From contig PAPH01000017.1 in NCBI GenBank assembly GCA_002709005.1, forward strand, positions 1 to 64,000: a stretch of DNA of 64,000 nucleotides, given 5' to 3'. This DNA comes from Hyphomicrobiales bacterium. GTDB taxonomy: Bacteria; Pseudomonadota; Alphaproteobacteria; Rhizobiales; Rhizobiaceae. Of this stretch, positions 1 through 7,194 are shown one piece after another. A model generated the notes under the pieces. That model did not search any database and was not told where the DNA came from. It saw nothing but the letters and a program-made list of their open reading frames with translations. The position numbers and the translations under genes were made by a program. The first letter of the stretch is position 1. Each line of letters begins with the position of its first letter.

Positions 1-589
1 AAAGTCCACGCCGGCCGCGGCCGACAGCACGAGCCAGCATGGCGGTCACCTGCGCCTCCGACTTGCGAAAGCTCGCCGCATCCGGCGTCGTCACGTTGAA
101 AGTCACCTGCACCGCTTGCCCCATGCCGCCGCCGGCCACGCCGAGGCGTCCGTCCGAACCGCGGGCAAGCGGCAGGATCGCCTCCGACCCCGCCTCACCC
201 ATCAGCCCCACGTCGCCGCCCGGCATCGGGAAGAAGGTCGGCCCGCCGACCACGCCGCCGTCGGCGAAGGGAATGGTCCGCCCCGGCACGCCACCGCGTT
301 CGAAGGGCAGCAGATTGGCGAAACCCGAAGTCAAGCTGGACGTCAGGTTGGAGGCCGCTCCGGAAATCAACTTTTCGAGGGGCGCCAGCCCGGCGTCGAG
401 TGCGATTGCCGACATGCGCGCCGCAAGACCGCGCAGCACATCGTCGAGACTGCGTCCATCGACAGCCGCCTTCTGCAGCGCCCCGGTCATCGCGGCACCA
501 AAGGCGTTGGCGCGGCGCTCGAGTTCGGCAAGCCCGCGCTCGGTCGCCTCGATGTCGTAGTCGGGCAAATTGAAGTCATTCTCGGCCAT
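1..589 (-). CDS. GTA/phage tail tape measure protein (3' end at window edge)
   Basis: The ORF reads from ATG 589 to the left edge and is not in the ORF track because its stop lies outside. The last complete codons read ...GRGRRGL and the next codon begins with T at base 1, so a stop probably follows at once and about 196 residues are nearly the whole protein. The short length, a central Gly-rich stretch (PFADGGVVGGPTFFPM) and the C-terminal VTFNVTTPDAASFRKSEAQV match the short tape-measure proteins of GTAs rather than the long ones of true siphophages. The role would be tail-tube length and assembly. It overlaps the upstream chaperone gene by 14 bp. Family call fairly secure; exact end inferred. 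Confidence 0.75.
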   Translation of the reverse strand, partial: MAENDFNLPDYDIEATERGLAELERRANAFGAAMTGALQKAAVDGRSLDDVLRGLAARMSAIALDAGLAPLEKLISGAASNLTSSLTSGFANLLPFERGGVPGRTIPFADGGVVGGPTFFPMPGGDVGLMGEAGSEAILPLARGSDGRLGVAGGGMGQAVQVTFNVTTPDAASFRKSEAQVTAMLARAVGRGRRGL

Positions 590-803
590 CTGGTTCTCCA
601 TCCGGATAAAGGCGTGCGAGTGCCTCCAGGTCGGAACGCACGGGACCGAGGGCACGCAAAGGTGCAAGCGGCGCAGCCATCAGCGTCAGTTCCTTGAGGC
701 TAAGCGCCCAGAAGTCGTGTGGTGACAGCCGCAGGCGTGCGAGGCCAAACCCGATCAATGCGTCCCAGGGGATGGGAGATTGCGCATCCGGTGTTTTCGT
801 CAC
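576..803 (-). CDS. Small tail assembly chaperone-type protein (TIGR02216-like)
   Basis: A 75-residue protein whose PIPWDALIGFGLARLRLSPHDFW stretch resembles the small phage proteins grouped as TIGR02216, always found between the tail chaperone and the tape measure in GTA clusters. Its start overlaps the stop of the preceding gene (ATGA at 803-800) and its end overlaps the tape measure start, so the three genes look translationally coupled. It probably helps tail tube or tape-measure assembly, by analogy with phage gpG/gpT proteins. No enzymatic motif is visible. Confidence 0.7.
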   Translation of the reverse strand: MTKTPDAQSPIPWDALIGFGLARLRLSPHDFWALSLKELTLMAAPLAPLRALGPVRSDLEALARLYPDGEPDGRE

Positions 804-1159
804 GTCTGCGGCGGCGGAGGGTTTGGCCCCTCTCCCGCACCGAACGCCGCGACCAGAAGCTCGGCCGCGATCCGCGCCATTTCTGGCACCCCGCCGTCGA
901 AAGTCATCGCGGCGACATCGGCGTCATCCGCCAGATTGCCGCCGCCCCTCAGTCCGGCGCCCAGAATGCGGATCAGATCGGAGGAAGAGAAGGTTCCGGC
1001 ACCAAGCCTTGCACAGAGGGCGGAAAGCCCATCGGTCTCATAGGCGCTTTCGAGTTGCGCGAGAGCGCCGAGGGTCAGGCAGAGGATCCGGCTCTCGCCG
1101 TCAATCCGTGCCGTCACCTCGCCGCGCAACCGATTGGGCGGACGCGCGAAACCACTCAT
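800..1159 (-). CDS. GTA-family tail tube chaperone (gp10-like)
   Basis: 119 residues beginning MSGFARPPNRLRGEV, with the conserved TLGALAQLESAYETDGLSAL core and an FSSSDLIRILGAGLRGGG segment. These are features I recognise from the GTA tail chaperone family (Phage_TAC_11 type). It follows the major tail protein with a one-base overlap (TGATG) and leads into the next gene by ATGA overlap. The C-terminus is Pro/Gly-rich (EGPNPPPPQT) and probably disordered. Function is inferred from family and position. Confidence 0.75.
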   Translation of the reverse strand: MSGFARPPNRLRGEVTARIDGESRILCLTLGALAQLESAYETDGLSALCARLGAGTFSSSDLIRILGAGLRGGGNLADDADVAAMTFDGGVPEMARIAAELLVAAFGAGEGPNPPPPQT

Positions 1160-1569
1160 CAGGCCGCTCCGAAGACCGGTTCGCCGGCGGATTCGAGCGC
1201 GATCTCGAACGTGACCTCGCCGTCATGGCGGCCGGCATATTCGAGAGCGACGATCTGGAACGGGCCGGTGACGGACCCGAAATCGGGAATGATCACCTGC
1301 CAGGCGCGGATCTCGCCGGAGAAAAACACCTGTCGGACGAGCGCGTCGCTTGCGGAGTCCTTGAACAGCCCACCGCCCGAAAGGCTCGCGCGCTGCACAC
1401 CCGCGCCTGCCAGCAATTCTCGCCAGCGCCCGGCGGATTCGGCGTCGGTCACGTCGACGGCGGCCGCGTTGAAGGCGAGCCGACGCGCCCGCAACCCGGC
1501 CACCGTCACATAGCTGCCGCTACCGTCGTCGATCTTGAGAAGCAGATCCTTGCCCTTCTGCGCGCTCAT
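1159..1569 (-). CDS. Phage major tail protein, TP901-1 type
   Basis: 136 residues starting MSAQKGKDLLLKIDDGSG and containing FQIVALEYAGRHDGEVTFEIALESAG near the C-terminus, the usual ends of TP901-1-type tail tube proteins. The polymer of this protein would form the tail tube. Full length for the family. Start ATG 1569 has the complement of tctcccttc just upstream (GAAGGGAGA), a strong ribosome binding site. It sits between the DUF3168 gene and the tail chaperone, as in other GTA clusters. Confidence 0.85.
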   Translation of the reverse strand: MSAQKGKDLLLKIDDGSGSYVTVAGLRARRLAFNAAAVDVTDAESAGRWRELLAGAGVQRASLSGGGLFKDSASDALVRQVFFSGEIRAWQVIIPDFGSVTGPFQIVALEYAGRHDGEVTFEIALESAGEPVFGAA

Positions 1570-1594
1570 TGGCGTCTCCCTTCGGGGTTTGATG

Positions 1595-2002
1595 TCAGGA
1601 TGCGGCTGGTTCGAGAACCGCGCGGAATTCCAGCCGCGCGCGGATGTGACGCGATTTCGTATCGCGTCCGGTCCGGGTTCTCAGATGCCGCAGATTGACC
1701 AAATGAAAGCCCGGCAGGGTCAGCGCTGCATCGTGCAGCGCTTTGCGCACCGCGTCGGCCAGTTCCGCTGCCTGCTTCCGGCCACGCACCTCGGACCAGA
1801 CCTCGATCTCGAAACGGTGTTCTGCGCCGTCTTCGGTGCCTGTGGACCAGTCCTCGATCCGCCAGTCGCCGAAGGTCACATAGGGTGGCTCAATCCGTTC
1901 CGGGCGGCCGTCGAAAATCCTGTCCGCGCCCGCGAGCGCACTCACGCCGGTCTCGGACGTCAGCCGCTCGAAGACGGCCCGTTGCAGCGCGTTCGCACTC
2001 AT
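1595..2002 (-). CDS. DUF3168 tail completion protein
   Basis: A 135-residue DUF3168 protein (MSANALQRAVFERL...), related to tail terminator/completion proteins that cap the tail and join it to the head. The ORF track begins six codons earlier, but ATG 2002 forms an ATGA overlap with the stop of the head closure gene, as elsewhere in this cluster, so I prefer it. A conserved block is FGDWRIEDWSTGTEDGAEHRF. Family and position agree. Confidence 0.8.
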   Translation of the reverse strand: MSANALQRAVFERLTSETGVSALAGADRIFDGRPERIEPPYVTFGDWRIEDWSTGTEDGAEHRFEIEVWSEVRGRKQAAELADAVRKALHDAALTLPGFHLVNLRHLRTRTGRDTKSRHIRARLEFRAVLEPAAS

Positions 2003-2334
2003 GGCGCCATCTCCTCGCACAGGCAGGTGAGATAGGCGCCGCTCTCGTCCGGATCTGAGACGGCGCGGATCGCGAGCGCCCGGCCGCGCCAGGTAAACCG
2101 CATGCCACGCAGGATGTCGTCGCGGGCTCGGATGGTCACCTCATGCGTGAGCGTGGCCGCGGCAACGCCCGCCTCCTCGCCGTGCCGGACCGACACCGGT
2201 CTGATCGCGCCCCAGAGACCGGTCACGGTCGTCCAGCCCGCACTCGCCCCGCCCTGGCCGTCAGGCGTCTCGCCCGGCGCTTCCAACGTCAGCCGCGCGT
2301 CGAGCCATCCCGGATCCCTGAAAGTGAGCCGCAT
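1999..2334 (-). CDS. Head closure / head-tail adaptor protein
   Basis: 111 residues with the Phage_H_T_join pattern: an N-terminal DARLTLEAPGETPDGQGGASAGW, a middle LWGAIRPVSV and a C-terminal RGRALAIRAVSDPDE. These small beta proteins close the portal channel and dock the tail. The start ATG 2334 overlaps the stop of the connector gene by one base and its stop overlaps DUF3168, indicating coupled translation. Full length. Confidence 0.85.
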   Translation of the reverse strand: MRLTFRDPGWLDARLTLEAPGETPDGQGGASAGWTTVTGLWGAIRPVSVRHGEEAGVAAATLTHEVTIRARDDILRGMRFTWRGRALAIRAVSDPDESGAYLTCLCEEMAP

Positions 2335-2900
2335 CAGATTGCCCTCCGCATCCAGGGGGAAATCAGCGTACTGTAGCCTTGCGGAATGGCGGCCGGCTGC
2401 ATGGCGGGGCTGACCGCGCCGCGGAATTCGTACATCAGCGCCACATGCAGAAGCATGGCGCGGCGGAGTTCGGGCGGAATGTCGGTGGCGGTTCCGAAGC
2501 CGGCGGTGAAGTCGATCTCGATGCCGTTTATGCGCCGTGACGTCGTGGCTCTTCCGGGCAGAAGGAGACGCGCCGGCCGCGCCCGTCCGTCAAGCGTCAT
2601 TCCGGCCAGGTCGAGTTCGACCGGATCGCCGCCGGAATCGTAAACCGTCACGGAATCAATGGCTTCAACCGGAGACTTGGGGATCTGAATCACCGGCATG
2701 TCCGGCCAGTCGTCGAGGAAGAGCCGGAAGCTCTGGGTCATCAACGCGAGCCCCGTCTCCGCCTCGCAATGGGCGCGGGCAGCCGCAATCAAACCGCTCA
2801 CGAGATCGTCCTCGTCGCTCGTATCGATACGCAGATGCGCTTTCGTTTCGGCGAGCGTCAGCGGCTCGCCGAGCGCCGGCCCGGTGAGGATCAGGGTCAT
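2334..2900 (-). CDS. Head-tail connector protein (gp6-like)
   Basis: 188 residues of the phage connector family (phiE125 gp8 / gp6-like). The N-terminal LTLAETKAHLRIDTSDEDDLVSGL stretch is the family hallmark, followed by AARAHCEAETGLAL. It would form the ring beneath the portal. A 124-bp gap separates it from the capsid gene; that gap holds GC-rich imperfect inverted repeats around 2950-2995. Start ATG 2900 follows the sequence GGAGTTTTCC, a good ribosome binding site. Confidence 0.85.
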   Translation of the reverse strand: MTLILTGPALGEPLTLAETKAHLRIDTSDEDDLVSGLIAAARAHCEAETGLALMTQSFRLFLDDWPDMPVIQIPKSPVEAIDSVTVYDSGGDPVELDLAGMTLDGRARPARLLLPGRATTSRRINGIEIDFTAGFGTATDIPPELRRAMLLHVALMYEFRGAVSPAMQPAAIPQGYSTLISPWMRRAI

Positions 2901-3024
2901 GGAAAACTCCGGTCAAAAGAGAAAACGGATGCCGCCCCGGATGCGGGAGGTCGGACAGTCCGGGACGGCATCCCGGCCTCCCCGCGCATGATCGCGCGAG
3001 GAAGGTTGCTTGTCTGCTTTCGGC

Positions 3025-4326
3025 TTACGCCTCGGCGAATTTCAGCAGCTTGATCGCCTCGAAGTTCTGCACCCCGCCGCCCACGCGCTTGGTGGTGTAG
3101 AACAGCACGTAGGGCTTGACCGAATAGGGGTCGCGCAGCACCCGCACGCCCACCCGGTCGACGACGAGATAGCCGCGGCGGAAATCGCCGAAGGCAATCG
3201 CCAGCGCATCGCTGTCGATGTCCGGCATCGCCTCGGCTTCCGTCACCGGAAAGCCCATCAGCGAGGCCTCACCGCCCGCGGCGGCCGGCGGCATCCACAG
3301 ATAGGCGCCGTCGGCATCCTTGAACTTGCGGATCTCGGCCTGGGTCGAGCGGTTCATCAGGAAGCGCCCGTTCTGCCGATAGCCGGCCTTGAGCGCGTAG
3401 ATCAGGTCGATCAGCTTGTCGGACGGGCTCGTCCCGAAGGCGCCGTCAGCGCCGCTCGCCACATGGCCGAGCTTGCCCCATTCCCACGTCCCGTCGGCGA
3501 TGGTCTCATAGTCGACGAGCCCGCGCGGCTGGCTTTCGCCATCGCCGGTGATGAAGGCCGCCGCTTCCTGTTCGGCGAAGGCTGCCTCCACTTCCGATGC
3601 GATCCAGGCCTCGACGTCGATCGCCGCGTCATCGAGCAGCGAGGCGGTGGCCGCCGGCATGGCGTAGAGTTCCATCGTCGGAAACTGCAGCTCGGCCAGC
3701 TGCGCCGTATTGGTCTGAGGCCGCGCATCCGTCTCGCCCACCCAGCCGGTCGCCATCCCGGATATCGCGAAGGGCTTCTTCAGCACCGCGCCCGAGACCT
3801 GCCGGACGGTGGCGATCGCCCGCATCGGCGAGAGCGTCGTCAGCCTCCGCCCGATCTCGGTATCCAGTTCGTCGGGCACCAGATAGCCGCCATTCGGGTC
3901 GCTGCCGATCGACATCGCCTTGGCTTCCACCTGGCGCAGCTCGTGTTCGTCGCCGCGACGGATATAGGCCGAGAACGCCTCCTTGTGCTCGTTGCCGGGC
4001 CCATCGTTGCGGGCACGGCCGAGCGGCGGCCGGGCGCGCTTCAGGACCAGGTCGTCGAGCACCCGCTTGTGCTCGTCGATGGCGCGGTTGATCCGGTCCA
4101 CCTTCTCGACCGAGATCACATCGGGTGCCGCGCGCCGCTCGATCTCGTCGAGACGCCGGTCGTTGGCCTCGCGGAAATCCTGGAAGGTTTCCATGAACTC
4201 GTCGAAGGCGGCGGCGATATCGCCGTCGGCCACCTTCGTTTCAAGGTCGCCACCCGGTTCCTTGCGACCCTTCGTCTCGAGGCCCTTCACATCCGGGCGA
4301 GCGCCCGTGTCATGCGTCATGTCCAT
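3025..4326 (-). CDS. HK97-type major capsid protein
   Basis: 433 residues, the usual length. The first ~120 residues are charged and predicted to be helical (DEFMETFQDFREANDRRLDE), matching the delta/scaffold domain removed by the prohead protease. After it come the typical SDPNGGYLVPDELDTEIGRR entry into the HK97 fold and the C-terminal FGDFRRGYLVVDRVGVRVLR. It forms the head shell. ATG 4320 (third codon) has AAGGA at better spacing and could be the true start. It lies directly downstream of the protease gene, as in GTAs and HK97-like phages. Confidence 0.92.
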   Translation of the reverse strand: MDMTHDTGARPDVKGLETKGRKEPGGDLETKVADGDIAAAFDEFMETFQDFREANDRRLDEIERRAAPDVISVEKVDRINRAIDEHKRVLDDLVLKRARPPLGRARNDGPGNEHKEAFSAYIRRGDEHELRQVEAKAMSIGSDPNGGYLVPDELDTEIGRRLTTLSPMRAIATVRQVSGAVLKKPFAISGMATGWVGETDARPQTNTAQLAELQFPTMELYAMPAATASLLDDAAIDVEAWIASEVEAAFAEQEAAAFITGDGESQPRGLVDYETIADGTWEWGKLGHVASGADGAFGTSPSDKLIDLIYALKAGYRQNGRFLMNRSTQAEIRKFKDADGAYLWMPPAAAGGEASLMGFPVTEAEAMPDIDSDALAIAFGDFRRGYLVVDRVGVRVLRDPYSVKPYVLFYTTKRVGGGVQNFEAIKLLKFAEA

Positions 4327-4353
4327 GTCCTTGGTCCTTTCGGTTGGTAAGTG

Positions 4354-4920
4354 TCAGTGGCGGGACGCGACCGCGCGGGCTGCCCTGCGGATCGCAGCCG
4401 CGAGGCCGGATCGCCCTGCTATTTCGCGACCGCCCAGATGCTTGACGCTGGTCACTCGCGCGCCGGGCTGCATCGGGAAGGTGACGACGGAGATTTCCCA
4501 GAGATCGGCCGAGAGGATGCGGCGGATGCCGTCTCCGCCCTTGCGGGAGGCGCGTACCGTGCGGAAGCCGATCGACAGCCCGTCGACGGCGCCCGATTTC
4601 ATCAGTTCGTGCACCTCGCGGCCGCGCACAGTGGCGAGCGCCAGCTTGCCCTCGACGAAGAGCCCGCGTCCGTCCTCCCGGATTTTTGTCCAGCGGCCGA
4701 TCGGCTGGTCCGGATCGTGCTGGAACAGCATACGGATCTCGCCCGGCCGGCGTCTGCCGAGACACTCGGCGAAGGCGCCGGGTTCGATCACGTCGCGGCC
4801 CAGATCGACCGCGCCGAAAATGCTCGCATAGCCGGAAAACCGGCCGTCGCCCGCCACCGTGTCGAGTTCGAGGTCGACACGCTTCTTCTGCCAGCCGCCC
4901 GGTCGCGCGCCTGTCGTCAT
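4354..4920 (-). CDS. HK97-family prohead protease
   Basis: 188 residues. The N-terminal GDGRFSGYASIFGAVDLGRD and the MLFQHDPDQPIG block carrying the catalytic His are diagnostic of the U35/HK97 prohead protease; the nucleophile Ser lies in GAVDGLSIGF. It matures the capsid by cleaving the N-terminal domain of the neighbouring major capsid protein. The last ~25 residues are Ala/Arg-rich and poorly conserved. Start supported by GGACAG upstream. Confidence 0.88.
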   Translation of the reverse strand: MTTGARPGGWQKKRVDLELDTVAGDGRFSGYASIFGAVDLGRDVIEPGAFAECLGRRRPGEIRMLFQHDPDQPIGRWTKIREDGRGLFVEGKLALATVRGREVHELMKSGAVDGLSIGFRTVRASRKGGDGIRRILSADLWEISVVTFPMQPGARVTSVKHLGGREIAGRSGLAAAIRRAARAVASRH

Positions 4921-4962
4921 GGTCTGTCCTTTCGATGCTGATCGTGAAAGTGCCGCGCGGGC

Positions 4963-5304
4963 TCAGCCGCCGGTTTTGTTGCCGCCCTTGCCGTCGTCGC
5001 GGCCCACCTTGTCGGCGATGCGCACCAGCGCGCCGAGAATCCACCAGACGCTCATGCTCGCCGCCGCCGATCCCATCAAAAGGATCTCCGGCGGCCCGAC
5101 CTGCGCCGTGATCGCGAATTTCTCGGCCAGCGCCGCCCCGACGGGTGCGCCGAAAACCAGCCCCGAGGCGAGGCTGGCCAGTGCCCGCGCGGTAGCCTCG
5201 CGCATACTCTTCGGCATCAGGTAGGCCAGCGACACCAGCGCGCCCGCCACCGAGCCGCACAGCCGCGCGGCCAGCATCGCGGGATCGGGATCGATCGAGC
5301 TCAT
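4963..5304 (-). CDS. DUF6107 family small membrane protein
   Basis: 113 residues with two to three hydrophobic stretches (AARLCGSVAGALVSLAYLM, LASGLVFGAPVGAAL, MGSAAASMSVWWILGAL) and a charged Lys/Gly-rich tail. It matches DUF6107 proteins that I associate with rhizobial GTA clusters between portal and protease. The function is unknown; size and topology would allow a holin-like or head-assembly role, but nothing in the sequence proves either. Start ATG 5304 has GGAGCG upstream. Confidence 0.7.
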   Translation of the reverse strand: MSSIDPDPAMLAARLCGSVAGALVSLAYLMPKSMREATARALASLASGLVFGAPVGAALAEKFAITAQVGPPEILLMGSAAASMSVWWILGALVRIADKVGRDDGKGGNKTGG

Positions 5305-5343
5305 CGCGCGCTCCTTCGTCTCATCCTGACTTGCAAGACTGAT

Positions 5344-6588
5344 TCAACTGTCTGCGAATGTGATTCCGCCGGCCGCGCCAAGCGGTTGATATCCCACGGC
5401 TTCCCGCTTCTCGTCCGAGGTCAGGAAATCCGCCTCGCCGAGCCGTTTCCACAACTGCTCACGTTCGGAAGCGAGTCCCGGCAACTGGTCGGCATCGAAG
5501 GAGAGCCGCAGCTTTCCGCCATAGGCGGGGGCCAGCCAGCCGCTCATGGCTTCGGCCGTGCGCGCCACCAGCGGCATCACCGTGTGGCGGCAGAAGGCGC
5601 GGTTGGCCTCCTGATAGTTGGCATAGGTCAGGTCGCCCGGAATGCCGATCAGCATCGGCGGCACGCCGAGCGCCAGCGCGATGTCGCGCGCCGCCCCGTT
5701 GCGGGCCTCGGAGAAATCCATGTCCTTCGGCGTCAGTCCCATCGCCTTCCAGTCGAGCCCGCCTTCGAGCAGCATCGGCCGGCCGGCGCGGCTCGCACCC
5801 TGATAGCCCTCCTCGAGCTGCGCCTTCAGCCGGTCGAACTGTTCCTCGGTCAGGTTGCCGCCGTCCTTCGGCTGGTAGACCAGCGCGCCCGACGGTCGGG
5901 CCGAATTGTCGAGCAGTGCCTTGTTCCAGGTCATCGCCTGGTTGTGCATGTCGAGCGCCATCTGCGCGGCGCCGAGCGGCGGGAAGCCGGCATGGTCATC
6001 GAGCGGATGGAAGAGCCTGAGGTGCAGGAGCCCACGCCCCGCCACCGGATCGACCGGATAACGCCGCCGCGCCTGCCCCACCTGATAGTCGTGCGCCACC
6101 GGCCAGCCATCCGCGCCCTCGATCACCCGCACCCGGTCGGGCCTGAGCAGATTGAGCCCGATCAGCCCGTCCGCCCCCTCCACCGCCTCGATCCAGGCGT
6201 TTCCTGCGATCAGGAGATGCCCGTAGAGCGTTTCGAGAAACTCCGTGCCCGAGGCCTGCGCGTTGGGGCGGCGCAGAAGGTCGAGCAGCGGATGGGCATC
6301 GAGTTCGTTCGCCCCGTCATACAGAAGCCAGGGCGCGACGGCCGCCGTCTCGGAAATCATCCGCACCGCGCGGTGGGCGACCGGGTTCTTCATGAAGCCT
6401 TCGCGGGCAAGCGCCGCATAGCCCCTTCCTGACCAGGCCGCCCCGGTGGCCCCGCCAAGCGCCGCCAGCACCGCCGGATGCGATCCCGCCCCCGCCTTGC
6501 CCTCGGGCGGCTGGAGGGCTCTTTCTGAACGATCGGCGCGCGAACGGGCGCGCGCACCGCCGAACGGCAGGTGCAATGACCAGGCCAT
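5344..6588 (-). CDS. GTA/phage portal protein
   Basis: 414 residues of the HK97-type portal family: KNPVAHRAVRMISETAAVAP near the N-terminus, then WIEAVEGADGLIGLNLLRPD, and ALGVPPMLIGIPGDLTYANYQEANRAF towards the C-terminus. The dodecamer would form the DNA entry pore. The ORF track starts 70 codons further upstream, but that stretch is repeat-derived and crosses a terminator hairpin. ATG 6588 has a strong GGAGGAC site and starts MAWSLHLPFGG, so I chose it. The hairpin ends about 15 bases before this start, which is unusual. Confidence 0.9.
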   Translation of the reverse strand: MAWSLHLPFGGARARSRADRSERALQPPEGKAGAGSHPAVLAALGGATGAAWSGRGYAALAREGFMKNPVAHRAVRMISETAAVAPWLLYDGANELDAHPLLDLLRRPNAQASGTEFLETLYGHLLIAGNAWIEAVEGADGLIGLNLLRPDRVRVIEGADGWPVAHDYQVGQARRRYPVDPVAGRGLLHLRLFHPLDDHAGFPPLGAAQMALDMHNQAMTWNKALLDNSARPSGALVYQPKDGGNLTEEQFDRLKAQLEEGYQGASRAGRPMLLEGGLDWKAMGLTPKDMDFSEARNGAARDIALALGVPPMLIGIPGDLTYANYQEANRAFCRHTVMPLVARTAEAMSGWLAPAYGGKLRLSFDADQLPGLASEREQLWKRLGEADFLTSDEKREAVGYQPLGAAGGITFADS

Positions 6589-6602
6589 GGACTGTCCTCC
6601 AA

Positions 6603-6630
6603 CAAAAAAGCCCGCCGGAATGGCGGGCTT
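6603..6630 (-). terminator. Intrinsic-terminator-like hairpin in the portal gene leader
   Basis: On the minus strand AAGCCCGCC-ATTCC-GGCGGGCTT is followed by TTTTTTG, a textbook intrinsic terminator. Its U-tract ends about 15 nt before the portal ATG and directly abuts the ribosome binding site, leaving no room for a downstream promoter. Portal transcription must therefore read through it, so it may act as an attenuator. Confidence 0.8.
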
Positions 6631-6650
6631 GGTATCGATGCGCGCGGCGA

Positions 6651-6701
6651 CCGCCCCTCTCCCCGTTGTGGGGGAGATGTCCCCGAAGGGGACGGAGGGC
6701 A
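6651..6701. repeat. RIME-like palindromic repeat, copy 1
   Basis: Reads cccctctccccgttgtgggggagatgt... followed by a tccccgaagggga hairpin and ending ggaggg. It shares the CTCTCCCC-TTGTGGGGGAGATGTC core with copies at 8.66-8.79, 9.07-9.21 and 56.70 kb. This resembles the rhizobial intergenic mosaic element (RIME). The assignment to RIME is from memory of that family. Confidence 0.7.
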
Positions 6702-6729
6702 GTGAAGCGGCAAGCTCCATCTCTGTTCT

Positions 6730-6760
6730 CGTCATGCCCGGACTTGATCGGGGCATGACG
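6730..6760. repeat. Short inverted repeat CGTCATGCCC...GGGCATGACG
   Basis: Perfect 10-bp arms around an 11-nt centre. The left half TCGTCATGCCCGGACTTGATC recurs at 8542-8562 in the terminase upstream region, so it is a second dispersed repeat family in the GTA intergenic DNA. Confidence 0.75.
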
Positions 6761-6810
6761 AAGATCGTTAGATCCGCCGGCCCATCCCCGCGCAGCAAGG
6801 ACGTCCCTCT

Positions 6811-7107
6811 TCAGCCCCTCTCAGGCACCACGTAGTCCGCGGCCATCCGCATTTCCCTGAGCGGCCGCACTAGGTCGATCGATTCCTGATAGACCGGATG
6901 CGCCTTGTAGTCGGCGAGCTGCGCTTCGTCGTCGAACTCGCCATAGACCACGAAATCAACCTGCCCCGAGATCGGGTCGCGGCTCTTCACCTCGCCGATC
7001 TCCAGATGCCGCTTGTGCGGATTGGTGGTCAACAATTCGAGGCCCTTGCGGACCGCCTCGCGGTTTTCCTCGGCCGATACGCTGAAGAAGACGATGTGGC
7101 GCAGCAT
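6811..7107 (-). CDS. Dabb-domain (stress responsive A/B barrel) protein
   Basis: 98 residues beginning MLRHIVFFSVSAEE, with GQVDFVVYGEFDDEAQLADYKAHPVY, the standard pattern of the Dabb dimeric ferredoxin-like barrel. Family members are small cytoplasmic proteins, some binding hydrophobic ligands, mostly without known reaction. It is not a structural phage gene, yet lies between the terminase and portal genes in the same orientation, about 90 bp after the terminase stop, so it could be co-transcribed with them. Start ATG has CAGGAACATGAC context with AGGAA as ribosome binding site. Confidence 0.82.
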   Translation of the reverse strand: MLRHIVFFSVSAEENREAVRKGLELLTTNPHKRHLEIGEVKSRDPISGQVDFVVYGEFDDEAQLADYKAHPVYQESIDLVRPLREMRMAADYVVPERG

Positions 7108-7194
7108 GTCATGTTCCTGATGTCGTTAGCCCGATGTCCTCGGCTGCCACCCGCCTAGACCATGCCGCGCCGAGGGTAAAGACCAAGCTCCTAC

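Noticed and set aside
3010-4350. 446-residue plus-strand ORF over the capsid gene
   Set aside because: His/Arg-rich antisense of the HK97 capsid, with no ribosome binding site or family.
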